NCBI GenBank assembly: GCA_020073465.1 | Contig: JAIQFC010000009.1 | Coordinates: 1 to 64,000 of the forward strand | Direction of reading: 5' to 3' | DNA length: 64,000 nt | Source: Terriglobia bacterium | GTDB lineage: Bacteria; Acidobacteriota; Terriglobia; Terriglobales; Acidobacteriaceae | Position numbers and translations under genes: made by a program | The notes under the pieces: generated by a model | What the model saw: only the letters and a program-made list of their open reading frames with translations | Told to the model about the DNA's origin: nothing | The model's database searches: none | In this document: piece after piece, positions 19,248-28,173 of the stretch | Numbering within the stretch: position 1 is the first letter of the stretch | How the letters are laid out: every line of letters begins with the position of its first letter

Positions 19248-20510
19248 TCAATCACTTGCCGCTCTTGCTACGTATCCGGCCAGGGCTCCTGCATTGATCT
19301 TTTCCAAGACATCCTTTGACTGCACTCCCTTCAAGTAGACCATCGTGGATTTGATATCCCGGTGCCCCATCCAGGTCTGGAGCGTGCGAATATCCACTCC
19401 GTGCCGCAAGTGCTCTGTGGCAAACGTGTGACGGAATTTGTGAAGGAAGTAGTGCTGGCAGTATGGACCTTTCGAGCAGCGGTTGCCATGCTTGGTGATG
19501 CATTGTCCACAATTCAGTTTCGCCCGCTCGGCGACCCGCTTGACGATCATGTCCGTCTCTGTGTTGGGATTGCCTTTGGAATTTGGGAAAACCAATTGGG
19601 CGGGCAATGCGTTACGCCTCTCTTTCAGCGTCTGGAGTTGCTGGATCAGCGCAGTCGGTAGGGGAACGCATCTTTCTTCCCAGTTCTTGGGCCTGAATCT
19701 CCAGATTGGCTTTGTCGTAACGCGAACCACGCTGTTGTGAAAGTCGACGTCTCGCCAGGTCACACACTGCGCTTCTCTGTCACGGAATCCCGATCCCACC
19801 ATGAACTTGAGAAAGATCGCCTCTTCGTCATCGGCGTGCCGCAGCATGGCCTGTATTTCTTCGGGCTCATAAATGACACGAATTTTCTCGACGTAGTTGG
19901 GCCAATCACTCGCTTGAATCAACTTGGTCTTGTCATACCGTTTGAGCATTTGCAGCACCACCACCAGCTTGTCATATACCGTACGGTGGCCGAGACCCAG
20001 CGCGTAGCAATGGGTCATGAATTTCAAAATGTCCCCACGCGAGACATCCTCGACAGATTGCGTCGTACAGGACTGACGGAAGAGCTTGTTTAGAGTATAG
20101 CGGTAGGTCAGGTATGTGCGTGGCGAGCGGTGGTTCTCAATGAACTCAAGATAGTTGTCGATCGCGGTGCCGAGGCCTAATCGGGCGGAGGGAATGCTGG
20201 CCGGTGCTGACCGAGTCTCGACGACACCGGCGCGCACGGCCTCAACCTCAATCGCTTTGCGCCGAGCCTCCTCCACCACCGCCGCAAAATCTCGTACGGC
20301 TTTGCGGCGCCGCCGATTGCCAATTTCATACCACTCTATGTAGTAGGTCCCTTCCGAGTGGTGTTCATCGAGGCTTGCGATCAGAACGTGGTCGCGCACG
20401 AGCTTGCCGCTTTTCTCGACGACATTGGCAAACCGCCACTTCTCACCTACTTTTACATATTTGAGAATCTTGACCCTATTTGCATACTTGTGTCTTCTTG
20501 GCATTTCCAT
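19248..20510 (-). CDS. tyrosine-type site-specific recombinase/integrase
   Basis: 'KFRHTFATEHLRHGVDIRTLQTWMGHRDIKSTMVYL' (HxxR...H) catalytic region. Confidence 0.9.
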   Translation of the reverse strand: MEMPRRHKYANRVKILKYVKVGEKWRFANVVEKSGKLVRDHVLIASLDEHHSEGTYYIEWYEIGNRRRRKAVRDFAAVVEEARRKAIEVEAVRAGVVETRSAPASIPSARLGLGTAIDNYLEFIENHRSPRTYLTYRYTLNKLFRQSCTTQSVEDVSRGDILKFMTHCYALGLGHRTVYDKLVVVLQMLKRYDKTKLIQASDWPNYVEKIRVIYEPEEIQAMLRHADDEEAIFLKFMVGSGFRDREAQCVTWRDVDFHNSVVRVTTKPIWRFRPKNWEERCVPLPTALIQQLQTLKERRNALPAQLVFPNSKGNPNTETDMIVKRVAERAKLNCGQCITKHGNRCSKGPYCQHYFLHKFRHTFATEHLRHGVDIRTLQTWMGHRDIKSTMVYLKGVQSKDVLEKINAGALAGYVARAASD

Positions 20511-20685
20511 CTCCTCGGTTGAGGGGATGGACGATAGATCGGATCGTGAATTCGGTCAAATTCGGGAACGGAATGGACTCAGGAGACTCTATTGACAAAA
20601 TCAGGCTTGTTTTATCTCGACAGGAAGAACGACAGGAACTCGGGAACCCACTGAAAACAAACGATGGCTCTGCTGAGGCAGCGTT

Positions 20686-21438
20686 CTAACAGACTCGTCT
20701 GCCGGCCAAGTCGGAGGCTACGCTAGCGAGCGTTTCGGACTTCTTATGTGATTCATTTGATCCCCTCTGGGCCATACCCAGGAGATGAATCCCGGTCTCA
20801 CCGAGCGGCCAGAAGCCGAGCCGAGACCAGTACGCTCTAAGCTTGCGCACGGCCTCATCCCGTCCAACGCCGGGTGCCTTCAATCTTTTCAGTGCCTTCT
20901 GATCGCGGGCGAAGGCAGGAGTAAATTGCAGCGGCCAAGGTTTGCACGCCACCAGCCCACAACCAGGACCGAAGATGTCGATAGTCCTGTCGACCGCAGC
21001 CGGACCGACCCCCAAACCCCGCCATCTCGGACGGATCTCCATGCAGTCGATGATTAGCAGGTCACATCCGGAAGCCTCATATTCATCTTGTATTTCTTCT
21101 CTCCAGTAACCGGTTTCCAAGTCGAACAGGAGTTCCCAGTATTCCGCAATGCTTCCCGCGACGCCGTCTCCTAGCCTCTCCGTCCTAATGCCATAGTCCA
21201 TGGCTTCACCGAATTGCACTAAGGACGCCCTTAGGTAACCAGCGTCTTCCTCGTCTTGAAGATCCTCAGTCTTGACGAAAACCCTGCCCAAAATGGAATG
21301 GACAAAATCTGTGTCAACGTATTCTTCGCGCAACGAGGCGCGGACCGCGAACTCGACGCTCGCAACTATATTCGTCTTAGCTTCGTCTGCTTTCCGCGAA
21401 ACATCGGCTTCTTTTGCAGTCTTCATCTCGCACCTCAT
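20686..21438 (-). CDS. hypothetical GNAT-like protein
   Basis: 'LLIIDCMEIRPRWRGLGVGPAAVDRTIDIFGPGCGLVACKPWPLQF' resembles GNAT motif A. Confidence 0.45.
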   Translation of the reverse strand: MRCEMKTAKEADVSRKADEAKTNIVASVEFAVRASLREEYVDTDFVHSILGRVFVKTEDLQDEEDAGYLRASLVQFGEAMDYGIRTERLGDGVAGSIAEYWELLFDLETGYWREEIQDEYEASGCDLLIIDCMEIRPRWRGLGVGPAAVDRTIDIFGPGCGLVACKPWPLQFTPAFARDQKALKRLKAPGVGRDEAVRKLRAYWSRLGFWPLGETGIHLLGMAQRGSNESHKKSETLASVASDLAGRRVC

Positions 21439-21905
21439 CCCGCTGTTTACCGTAATGATCGGAATTCGTCAAACGGAGTAGATCACTAGGTCGGAGTGCA
21501 CGAGGGTTTTCTGCTGAGAACGCTACGGGTGGTGACTCGATCGGCGTCTGCGACAGTGCTTCCAGCTATTGGCGGGCTTTTCTCTCGTAACCAAAGCGGT
21601 TCAAAGTAGTTACGCGTAGCACCGAGCTGCATGGACCTTTGCGCAACCTGTTTAGTCGGTCCAAGTGTGGCTCAATCAAAGGGACAGCGGCGGCTGTTGA
21701 CACAAAGCCCTAAACGATGGCGCAGCAAGACGTTACTTAACGAGAATCACACGCTTCGAAGAACAGGAGAAAAACAACAAGCAAGCCCGTTTGACCAATA
21801 TCTACTTTCCGCTTAAATAGGAATTCGCGGATGCAATGCTGTAGGTCGGTGGCTTTTCTGGCCGGGTCACTGGGCAGTGCGAAACTCCGCCGATAAGAGG
21901 ACCCC

Positions 21906-22193
21906 ATGTCGACCCAGCCCGGTCCGGCCAATCCGGCCATTTCCTTTTCAACGGCACCAGAACCGTACGTCGACGTCAAGCGAGCAGCTTCCTATTTGTC
22001 CGTCGCAGTCAAGACGCTCAATGAATGGGCTCGCCTTGAGAAAATCCCTGCCTACCCGTGGGGGGACGGCAGCAGGAAGACCTGGCGATTCAAACTCAGC
22101 GAACTGGACGAGTGGATGCAGAGGAGGATAAACTCCGTTCGTCGTCCGCCTCTTTCGGAAAGGACGGTAAGACGTGAGAAAGAGGCACACTAG
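21906..22193 (+). CDS. excisionase-like HTH protein
   Basis: 'DVKRAASYLSVAVKTLNEWARLEKIPAYPWGDGSRKTWRFKLSELDEWMQRR'; immediately upstream of the integrase. Confidence 0.7.
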   Translation: MSTQPGPANPAISFSTAPEPYVDVKRAASYLSVAVKTLNEWARLEKIPAYPWGDGSRKTWRFKLSELDEWMQRRINSVRRPPLSERTVRREKEAH

Positions 22194-23400
22194 TACAGGA
22201 TTTCCAAGTGTAGTTAAACGCAAGAACGGAAAGAGAGTAGTCATCTGGCGATGGTACGAGAAGGGCCAGGACGGCAAGTCTCGCGAGCGCTGGAAGACAC
22301 TCGGTTTGGCCAGTCGGTTCAAGTCTGATGCCGCGGCACAGCAAGAAGCAGAACGTCTCGGCCTGGGCAGACCTATCGAAGAGGGGCCGCGAACTCTGAA
22401 GGAACTTGTCGATCACTGGCAGGATACGGAGTGCCCAGGGACGGACGAGGACCCGAATGAACGTCGGGCTTTCTCCACTCGGGACAACTACCGCGGCTAT
22501 TTGCGGAAGTGGGTCAAACCGCGATGGGGAGACCAAGCTTTGGATGAGGTAAAGGCCGTGGCCGTAGAGAGTTGGCTGTCAACTTTGAAAAAAGACGATG
22601 GCGCGGCTCTAGCCGATGGTTCGAAAAAGAAGATCAGGGACCTGATGCATCTTCTGTACGAGCACGCAATCCGCTATGAATGGACAGACCGTAATCCGAT
22701 TACGTCTGTACGGCAAAGCGGCGTGCGCCAGGCAACACCGATCCGCCTTACCGTTGACCAGCTTTCCCAACTCATCTACGGTGAGCTGAAACAACGAGAA
22801 CGACTGATGGTGTTACTGGATTTCGGAACCGGATTGCGGAGGGGCGAACTCAGCGGCGTTCGCTGGGAAGACATCTGCTTCGAGGACAAGGTCCTGACCC
22901 CAAAACGCTCAATCGTGAAGCAGCGTATCGGTAAGGTCAAGACGGAAGCTTCGAAAAAGAGCATCCCACTGGATGATGTGCTGATCGAAGAATTGCTGGC
23001 TTGGCGTCGGGAGACTCCCTATGCCCAGGACAGCGACTACGTCTTCGCCAGCGCGAAGATGAGAGGTAAGCAGCCGTACTGGATGAGTCGCATCATGCAG
23101 CATCACATCAAGCCAGTCGCCGCGAAAAGCGGGATCGAGATTAAAGGATGGCACACATTACGCCATTCCTACACGACCCTGCTGCGCCAGAACAACAACA
23201 ACCCCAAAGTGGTGCAAGGCCTGTTGCGGCATGCCTCGTACTCAATCACGATGAATGTCTACGATGAAGCTATGTCGGAAGAGAAGCGCAATGCCCATCG
23301 TGGAGTGATCCAGCAGCTTAACCGTAGCGTAACCCGTAGTGCGCCAAAAACGGCAATCCCGCAAGTTGTTGATAAGGTTGGCGTCCCCGACGGGATTTGA
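22174..23400 (+). CDS. tyrosine-type integrase
   Basis: 'LLDFGTGLRRGELSGVRWEDI' and 'GWHTLRHSYTTLLRQNNNNPKVVQGLLRHASYSITMNVYDEA'. Confidence 0.93.
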   Translation: MRKRHTSTGFPSVVKRKNGKRVVIWRWYEKGQDGKSRERWKTLGLASRFKSDAAAQQEAERLGLGRPIEEGPRTLKELVDHWQDTECPGTDEDPNERRAFSTRDNYRGYLRKWVKPRWGDQALDEVKAVAVESWLSTLKKDDGAALADGSKKKIRDLMHLLYEHAIRYEWTDRNPITSVRQSGVRQATPIRLTVDQLSQLIYGELKQRERLMVLLDFGTGLRRGELSGVRWEDICFEDKVLTPKRSIVKQRIGKVKTEASKKSIPLDDVLIEELLAWRRETPYAQDSDYVFASAKMRGKQPYWMSRIMQHHIKPVAAKSGIEIKGWHTLRHSYTTLLRQNNNNPKVVQGLLRHASYSITMNVYDEAMSEEKRNAHRGVIQQLNRSVTRSAPKTAIPQVVDKVGVPDGI

Positions 23401-23424
23401 ACCCGTGTTACCGCCGTGAAAGGG
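23379..23424 (-). other. tRNA-Glu 3'-half identity block (candidate attachment-site core) containing the integrase stop codon
   Basis: Minus strand reads ...CTTTCACGGCGGTAACACGGGTTCAAATCCCGTCGGGGACGCCA (anticodon loop, variable region, T-arm, CCA); the 5' half does not continue. Confidence 0.75.
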
Positions 23425-23503
23425 GCTCAACAACTCGTAACTAATTGAAACTAGACGGCACCGACAGCCCATTTTGGAGCCGTAAGTAATGATTTGGAAC
23501 CTT

Positions 23504-23707
23504 ATTGGACCCTGATTGGACCCAAGTTTTTCTGCACAAGAACTTGGAAACAAATCACAAAAACTGCTGCGGCAGTTCGCAAAGTTTCTACCGCGTGTTC
23601 TCGCCGCTGGATGGCGAACACACCTCACGAAAATTTCCGCAAGATTTTCCCAACTGAAAATCTGTGCACAATCCAGCGAAAAATCAGGGTCCAATTGGAC
23701 CCTGATT
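23504..23707. repeat. iterated ATTGGACCC sites (23504, 23515, 23694; inverted at 23687-23695) including a 26-bp perfect palindrome at 23682-23707
   Basis: AATCAGGGTCCAATTGGACCCTGATT is its own reverse complement; ATTGGACCCTGATT occurs at 23504-23517 and 23694-23707. Confidence 0.85.
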
Positions 23708-23736
23708 CCGGGGAAACGAGCCGGGGGACAGTCACC

Positions 23737-24531
23737 TCAACAATTGTGTCTCCATAAAGAACTAGGAACACTGATTAGCTGAATTATTGCGTGCCTTCGG
23801 TTTTCGACCGCCTGAGCCATCCGATCTAAAGTGATCGCGAGAATCGTTATTCCGATCGCTGCGGCCATGACTCGGGGGACGTTGTACAAGCTAGCCGCTC
23901 TGAGGATCACAAATCCCAGTCCCTTGTTGGCGGCGATGAATTCGCCAATAAAGGCACCCAACAGGCCGAATCCAACATTCAGACGCATAGAACTTAATAC
24001 CCAATCTAACGATCCGGGAACAATGACTTTGGCAAATATCTGTTTCCGCGTCGCGTTCATGCCCTTTAGAACGTCAATATACTCGGAAGAAACAGAAGTC
24101 GCGCCTCGGTGCGATTGTGTAAATGCCACGAACACGGTTGAGAACACTGCCAAGGCAACTTTCATCTTTAGGCCAATTCCAAACCAAACAATCATCAGTG
24201 GTGCAAATGCAAAAACAGGCAGAGTCCCAAGACCGAGCACGAACGGTCTGGCAATCCTGGCGGTAGTGTCGGAATACCAAAGGGCTAGCCCAGCGCCGCT
24301 CCCAACAAGTGTTCCGATCAGCAGACCGCTCAATGCCTCGAAACCTGTGGTCAGAAAGTGCAGAACAAAGTGTCCCTCGGTGATGAGTTGTCGAAGTTCA
24401 GATAGAGTGGTCAGTGGGGTACCCACAAAAAAGAACGCCGTACTAGATGCTCGTCCAATTACCTCCCAAAGGACAAAGAACATCAAAGCGATCGTGATTT
24501 GAATGGCGACGATCTTAACTCGGTTCTTCAT
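23737..24531 (-). CDS. ABC transporter permease (nitrate/sulfonate/taurine type)
   Basis: BPD_transp_1-like protein with TM segments and 'LGAFIGEFIAANKGLGFVILRAASLYNVPRVMAAAIGI'. Confidence 0.85.
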   Translation of the reverse strand: MKNRVKIVAIQITIALMFFVLWEVIGRASSTAFFFVGTPLTTLSELRQLITEGHFVLHFLTTGFEALSGLLIGTLVGSGAGLALWYSDTTARIARPFVLGLGTLPVFAFAPLMIVWFGIGLKMKVALAVFSTVFVAFTQSHRGATSVSSEYIDVLKGMNATRKQIFAKVIVPGSLDWVLSSMRLNVGFGLLGAFIGEFIAANKGLGFVILRAASLYNVPRVMAAAIGITILAITLDRMAQAVENRRHAIIQLISVPSSLWRHNC

Positions 24532-25302
24532 GCACTCCCTTCAGGTCATTCCAGATGCGCACAAAGAGATCCGAGAATTCAGGCGACTTTCGAGATTTGA
24601 CCGCGTTCTCGGGCGCTATCGAAAGCCGAGGACGATATGAAGCAACGATGCGCCCCGGTCTTCCGCTCATAACAACGATCTCATCCGCCAAGAAAATCGC
24701 TTCTTCAATGTTGTGAGTTACAAAAATTGTCGTAATCGCATTCACTCGACACATTCTCTTAAATCTGGTGTTCAAATCCAATCTTGTGACGAAATCTATC
24801 GCGGAGAACGGCTCATCGCACAACATCAGCTGTGGGCTACTCTCAAGAGCACGAATGACCGAAATTCTCTGTCTCATCCCGCCCGATAGCTCTCCGGGGA
24901 GACTTCGCTCGAACCCCTTTAGTCCATATTCTTCGATGGAGTCCAGAACACTCCTTACGCGGGCTCGGTTCAACTCGCCCTTCAGTTCCAGTCCGAGGCA
25001 GGCGTTTTGCAGCGAGTTGCGCCAAGGCAAAAGCGAGGCTTCTTGTGGGACGTACGCTATTCCTCCCGCAATGAGCCGGGGGTTGAGTTCGATCCGACCT
25101 GCCGTGGGGGAAAGAAGTCTGGCCAAGAGTTTCAGCAGAGTTGACTTCCCGCACCCGCTTGGTCCGACGACACAGAACAGTTCGCCGAACGAAACCTTGA
25201 AGCTGACTTCCGACAGTGCAGTGACGGTTTCGGGGCCGCTCTTGAACGTCTTGCAAATCCGATCGACTGCGACAGCAGGTGACGAGTCTTGACCTGCCGT
25301 CA
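24515..25302 (-). CDS. ABC transporter ATP-binding protein (start near MTAGQD; ORF open to 25489)
   Basis: Walker A 'GPSGCGKST', signature 'LSGGMRQR', Walker B 'LMLCDEPFSAID'. Confidence 0.9.
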
Positions 25303-26709
25303 TCGGCCTGTTACCCCCGGCTTGTCCGCTTTTGGAGCGAACGCAAGAATGCCGATTGCTCCTAGATATATGCTTGTAATGCCCAAAATTGACGTAGCAA
25401 AATCCCACACGTGGAACTTGTAGTGCCACGCAATTGAGAGCGCTATGGCGAATATCCAGACGAGACCGTAAAAGGCTCCGGCAGCGCATTTCGGATTACG
25501 GCGGATCACGCGGGGCACGACTGTTGCTATTGCCAGTCCTAATGTGGCAATACCAGCCACGAGCCATCCTTGGTTGTCATGCAACAGATCGCCTGCGACA
25601 AAGCCCGTCGCGAGCAAAATGAGGATCAAAGGAATCACCAGCCAAAGATTCTTTTCCTGCTTGGACGGGACTTCAACCCGGAAACGGTTAAGTACCTCCA
25701 CCTCTACAGCTCTCGTGGCCCAGTGCGTGTATGGAGCAGCAAGAGTAGCAAAGACCTCCTGAGCCTTCATTCGACTGGCATTGTCATACTCGTTGCCGTG
25801 CGAAAAACAGTGAGCTTTGGCTGCGTTTGACCAGTGAGCCTCGCTAACTTCGACGCTTGACGGAAACACCTGTGAGTCACGCGCCATTTGAAGGGCTCTC
25901 AATATCCTCTCTTGAGGCTTCCGTTCGAAATAGTTGTGCGCGAATTCCACTACTTTTGCGTCAGCGAATCGGACAAGAGCCATTGCACGTTGCAGACCTC
26001 GAATTATCCCCAACGTAATCAGTTCATTTTCCTTTGCCAAAACGAAGTCGGTACGTCCAATTAGCGCGGTTACCAAAACATTGTTGTACTCTTGAGTTTT
26101 GCCAAGAGCTAAATCGATGTCGAAGCCGTCAAGCTTTCGTCTCACCAAAAAATCCTCTATCCCCAACGGATCAGGAGAGAGAGCAATTGTGCCCAAAGCG
26201 CTCTCACCGAGTCTGACTAACTCGTCGGGGGGTTCTACGCTTACAATTTGGGGTGTCTTTCCTGCTTCCAGGTAGACTCGTCTTGCGATTCCGTATGAGG
26301 TGGAGCCCTCATCGTATGCAATGATTGCATCGAAATTGGCAAGATCAGCCGGAAAATTAACTTCTCTGGAACCTCTATCTATCGCCCAAAATGCTGCGTT
26401 GGTCACCATGCCCGCAAGAAGAGTTGGTGCCGGAGTCTTGTGTAAGGGCCAAGCAAGAATACTGGTTGGGTCACATACAGCGTACTGAACGCCGGCATTC
26501 TCTTCAGAGGCAGTGTCCATGAGGCACTTGAGAACGCCTTTATCCGTTCGATCTTTCCTCTGCTGCGGGAGTACGACGGTTACTTCGAATCCCTCAGGTA
26601 GGTAGCCGAAAAAATTGCACTCTACAGCGTAATACAGTGGCAAGTACAAAAAGAACTTGCCCATCTGAACGATCTTTATTTGTTTTTTCTCTGCCAAGCG
26701 TAACCTCAC
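25300..26709 (-). CDS. substrate-binding-like domain without signal peptide fused to a C-terminal multi-TM domain
   Basis: 'KIVQMGKFFLYLPLYYAVECNFFGYLPEGFEV' resembles the NMT1/THI5-like N-lobe; C-terminus has about four TM segments. Confidence 0.65.
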   Translation of the reverse strand: MRLRLAEKKQIKIVQMGKFFLYLPLYYAVECNFFGYLPEGFEVTVVLPQQRKDRTDKGVLKCLMDTASEENAGVQYAVCDPTSILAWPLHKTPAPTLLAGMVTNAAFWAIDRGSREVNFPADLANFDAIIAYDEGSTSYGIARRVYLEAGKTPQIVSVEPPDELVRLGESALGTIALSPDPLGIEDFLVRRKLDGFDIDLALGKTQEYNNVLVTALIGRTDFVLAKENELITLGIIRGLQRAMALVRFADAKVVEFAHNYFERKPQERILRALQMARDSQVFPSSVEVSEAHWSNAAKAHCFSHGNEYDNASRMKAQEVFATLAAPYTHWATRAVEVEVLNRFRVEVPSKQEKNLWLVIPLILILLATGFVAGDLLHDNQGWLVAGIATLGLAIATVVPRVIRRNPKCAAGAFYGLVWIFAIALSIAWHYKFHVWDFATSILGITSIYLGAIGILAFAPKADKPGVTGR

Positions 26710-26724
26710 TTCACCACCAGTGCG

Positions 26725-27723
26725 CTATTTCGTGATTCGACAATTCGAACTCGCCCAGTCCGCAAAACTGTCGTCAACGTAACTGGTCATAGGCAATGGA
26801 TTTTCGAGGTCCCCAACAATTTTTCGAAGAGAAATCGCTTTTTGCCATGCGTCTTCTTTAACACCTAAATCAACGGGAATGATTCCCTCCTCGGAAACAC
26901 GCGATAGAGCCGCTTTCGCAATCTCCGGCTTAACCTCCGGGAATCTGCGGTTGAGTATCTCTAAGGCCCTGTCAGGGTGGAGTCTGATGTAGTCCAATGA
27001 CATCTGAAGGCCACACGTCACGTGCTTTGCGAGATTTGGATCGCTCTTGAGGGCTGCAGGTGTCGCACTTAATCCGGTGATAGCAAACGGGCCATAAACG
27101 TCTTTCATGGAGTACACAATCTTCGCGTTCTCCGACAAGGCTTGAGAAACGTTTGGCTCCAATTCCAGACCGATGTCTACTTGGCCAGTCCTCAACATCG
27201 CGAAAATGGTGCCAAAGGCTCCTTCGCGAATGTCTGGCTGCAGTCCCGCATCTAGGAACATCTTCTTCTGTAACGTGTAGGCCGTGGAGGGTGCTGGGAA
27301 TGTACCAACTACGTGGCCCTTCAAGTCTTTGGGGTCCTTGATAGTTGCCATCTTTTGGTTGAAGGTGATGCCCCAGAATGGAACGCCATTCACAATGCTC
27401 GCGATTATCCTTCCTGGTTGGCCCCTGTGTTCCGAAATCGCGACAAATGTTGGATCACCAATTCCGAATTGAGCGCTTCCGCTCAGGACCGCGGCCCAGG
27501 TCTTCTCGTCGCCACCCGTACTCACAATATTTACTTCTAGACCTTGTTCGCGAAAGAAACCGGCATCAGTGGCGACATACAGAGGAGCATAGAGGAAAAA
27601 GTCACCGGACTGAGCTATTGTGATTTGCTTAATAGGCGTAGGACGTGGCCATTTGTTCCACGCGAAAAAAGCTGCAATCACGCAGGCAGCGGCGATCAGC
27701 AAAAACCAAGTACGTCGTGACAC
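26725..27723 (-). CDS. ABC transporter substrate-binding protein (NMT1/THI5-like)
   Basis: N-terminal TM/signal 'FLLIAAACVIAAFFAWNKW', 'ITIAQSGDFFLYAPLYVATDAGFFREQGLEVNIVSTGG'. Confidence 0.88.
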   Translation of the reverse strand: MSRRTWFLLIAAACVIAAFFAWNKWPRPTPIKQITIAQSGDFFLYAPLYVATDAGFFREQGLEVNIVSTGGDEKTWAAVLSGSAQFGIGDPTFVAISEHRGQPGRIIASIVNGVPFWGITFNQKMATIKDPKDLKGHVVGTFPAPSTAYTLQKKMFLDAGLQPDIREGAFGTIFAMLRTGQVDIGLELEPNVSQALSENAKIVYSMKDVYGPFAITGLSATPAALKSDPNLAKHVTCGLQMSLDYIRLHPDRALEILNRRFPEVKPEIAKAALSRVSEEGIIPVDLGVKEDAWQKAISLRKIVGDLENPLPMTSYVDDSFADWASSNCRITK

Positions 27724-27927
27724 ACAATTCCTCCCCGCTTAACAATCTACGAGAACCTTGTGACCGCAAAATATAGCATGTAATGGACTTAATACGCACT
27801 GTTTTGTTGCTTGATCGGACCATGGCCTGGGGAGCACGAGGGGCGCGGCCAGAGCGCCCCTCGAAAATTTTGGAGATTAAGGATGTTTTGGAACAGCATG
27901 GTGGGCCTTCGCCGGGATCAGCGTGTT

Positions 27928-28173
27928 CTATTGCTTCGTGAATTCGGTAGGCTTCCGGTGCTCTCGAATCTGAGAGTAGCTCACGGCCAGCTCAGTCCCG
28001 AGTCCAAGTCTACCTTCGCAATCGTTCAGGGGCTCGTTGTCCAGAATGCCAAAGACCAGTTGCTTTTCCGGGTCGCAGCGCGTCACGCGTACCCACATCC
28101 ATTCGCCAATGCCTGTGGTCTCGTCGGGAAACTCAACCTTTACATAGTCACCTTGTGCGTAGAGCGGCATCAT
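27928..28173 (-). CDS. small conserved-looking hypothetical protein
   Basis: 'DYVKVEFPDETTGIGEWMWVRVTRCDPEKQLVFGILDNEPL'; stop/start overlap with the ArdC-like gene. Confidence 0.6.
   Translation of the reverse strand: MMPLYAQGDYVKVEFPDETTGIGEWMWVRVTRCDPEKQLVFGILDNEPLNDCEGRLGLGTELAVSYSQIREHRKPTEFTKQ

Noticed and set aside
23379-23460. Complete tRNA-Glu gene
   Set aside because: Only the 3' half matches; the D-arm and acceptor 5' strand are absent.
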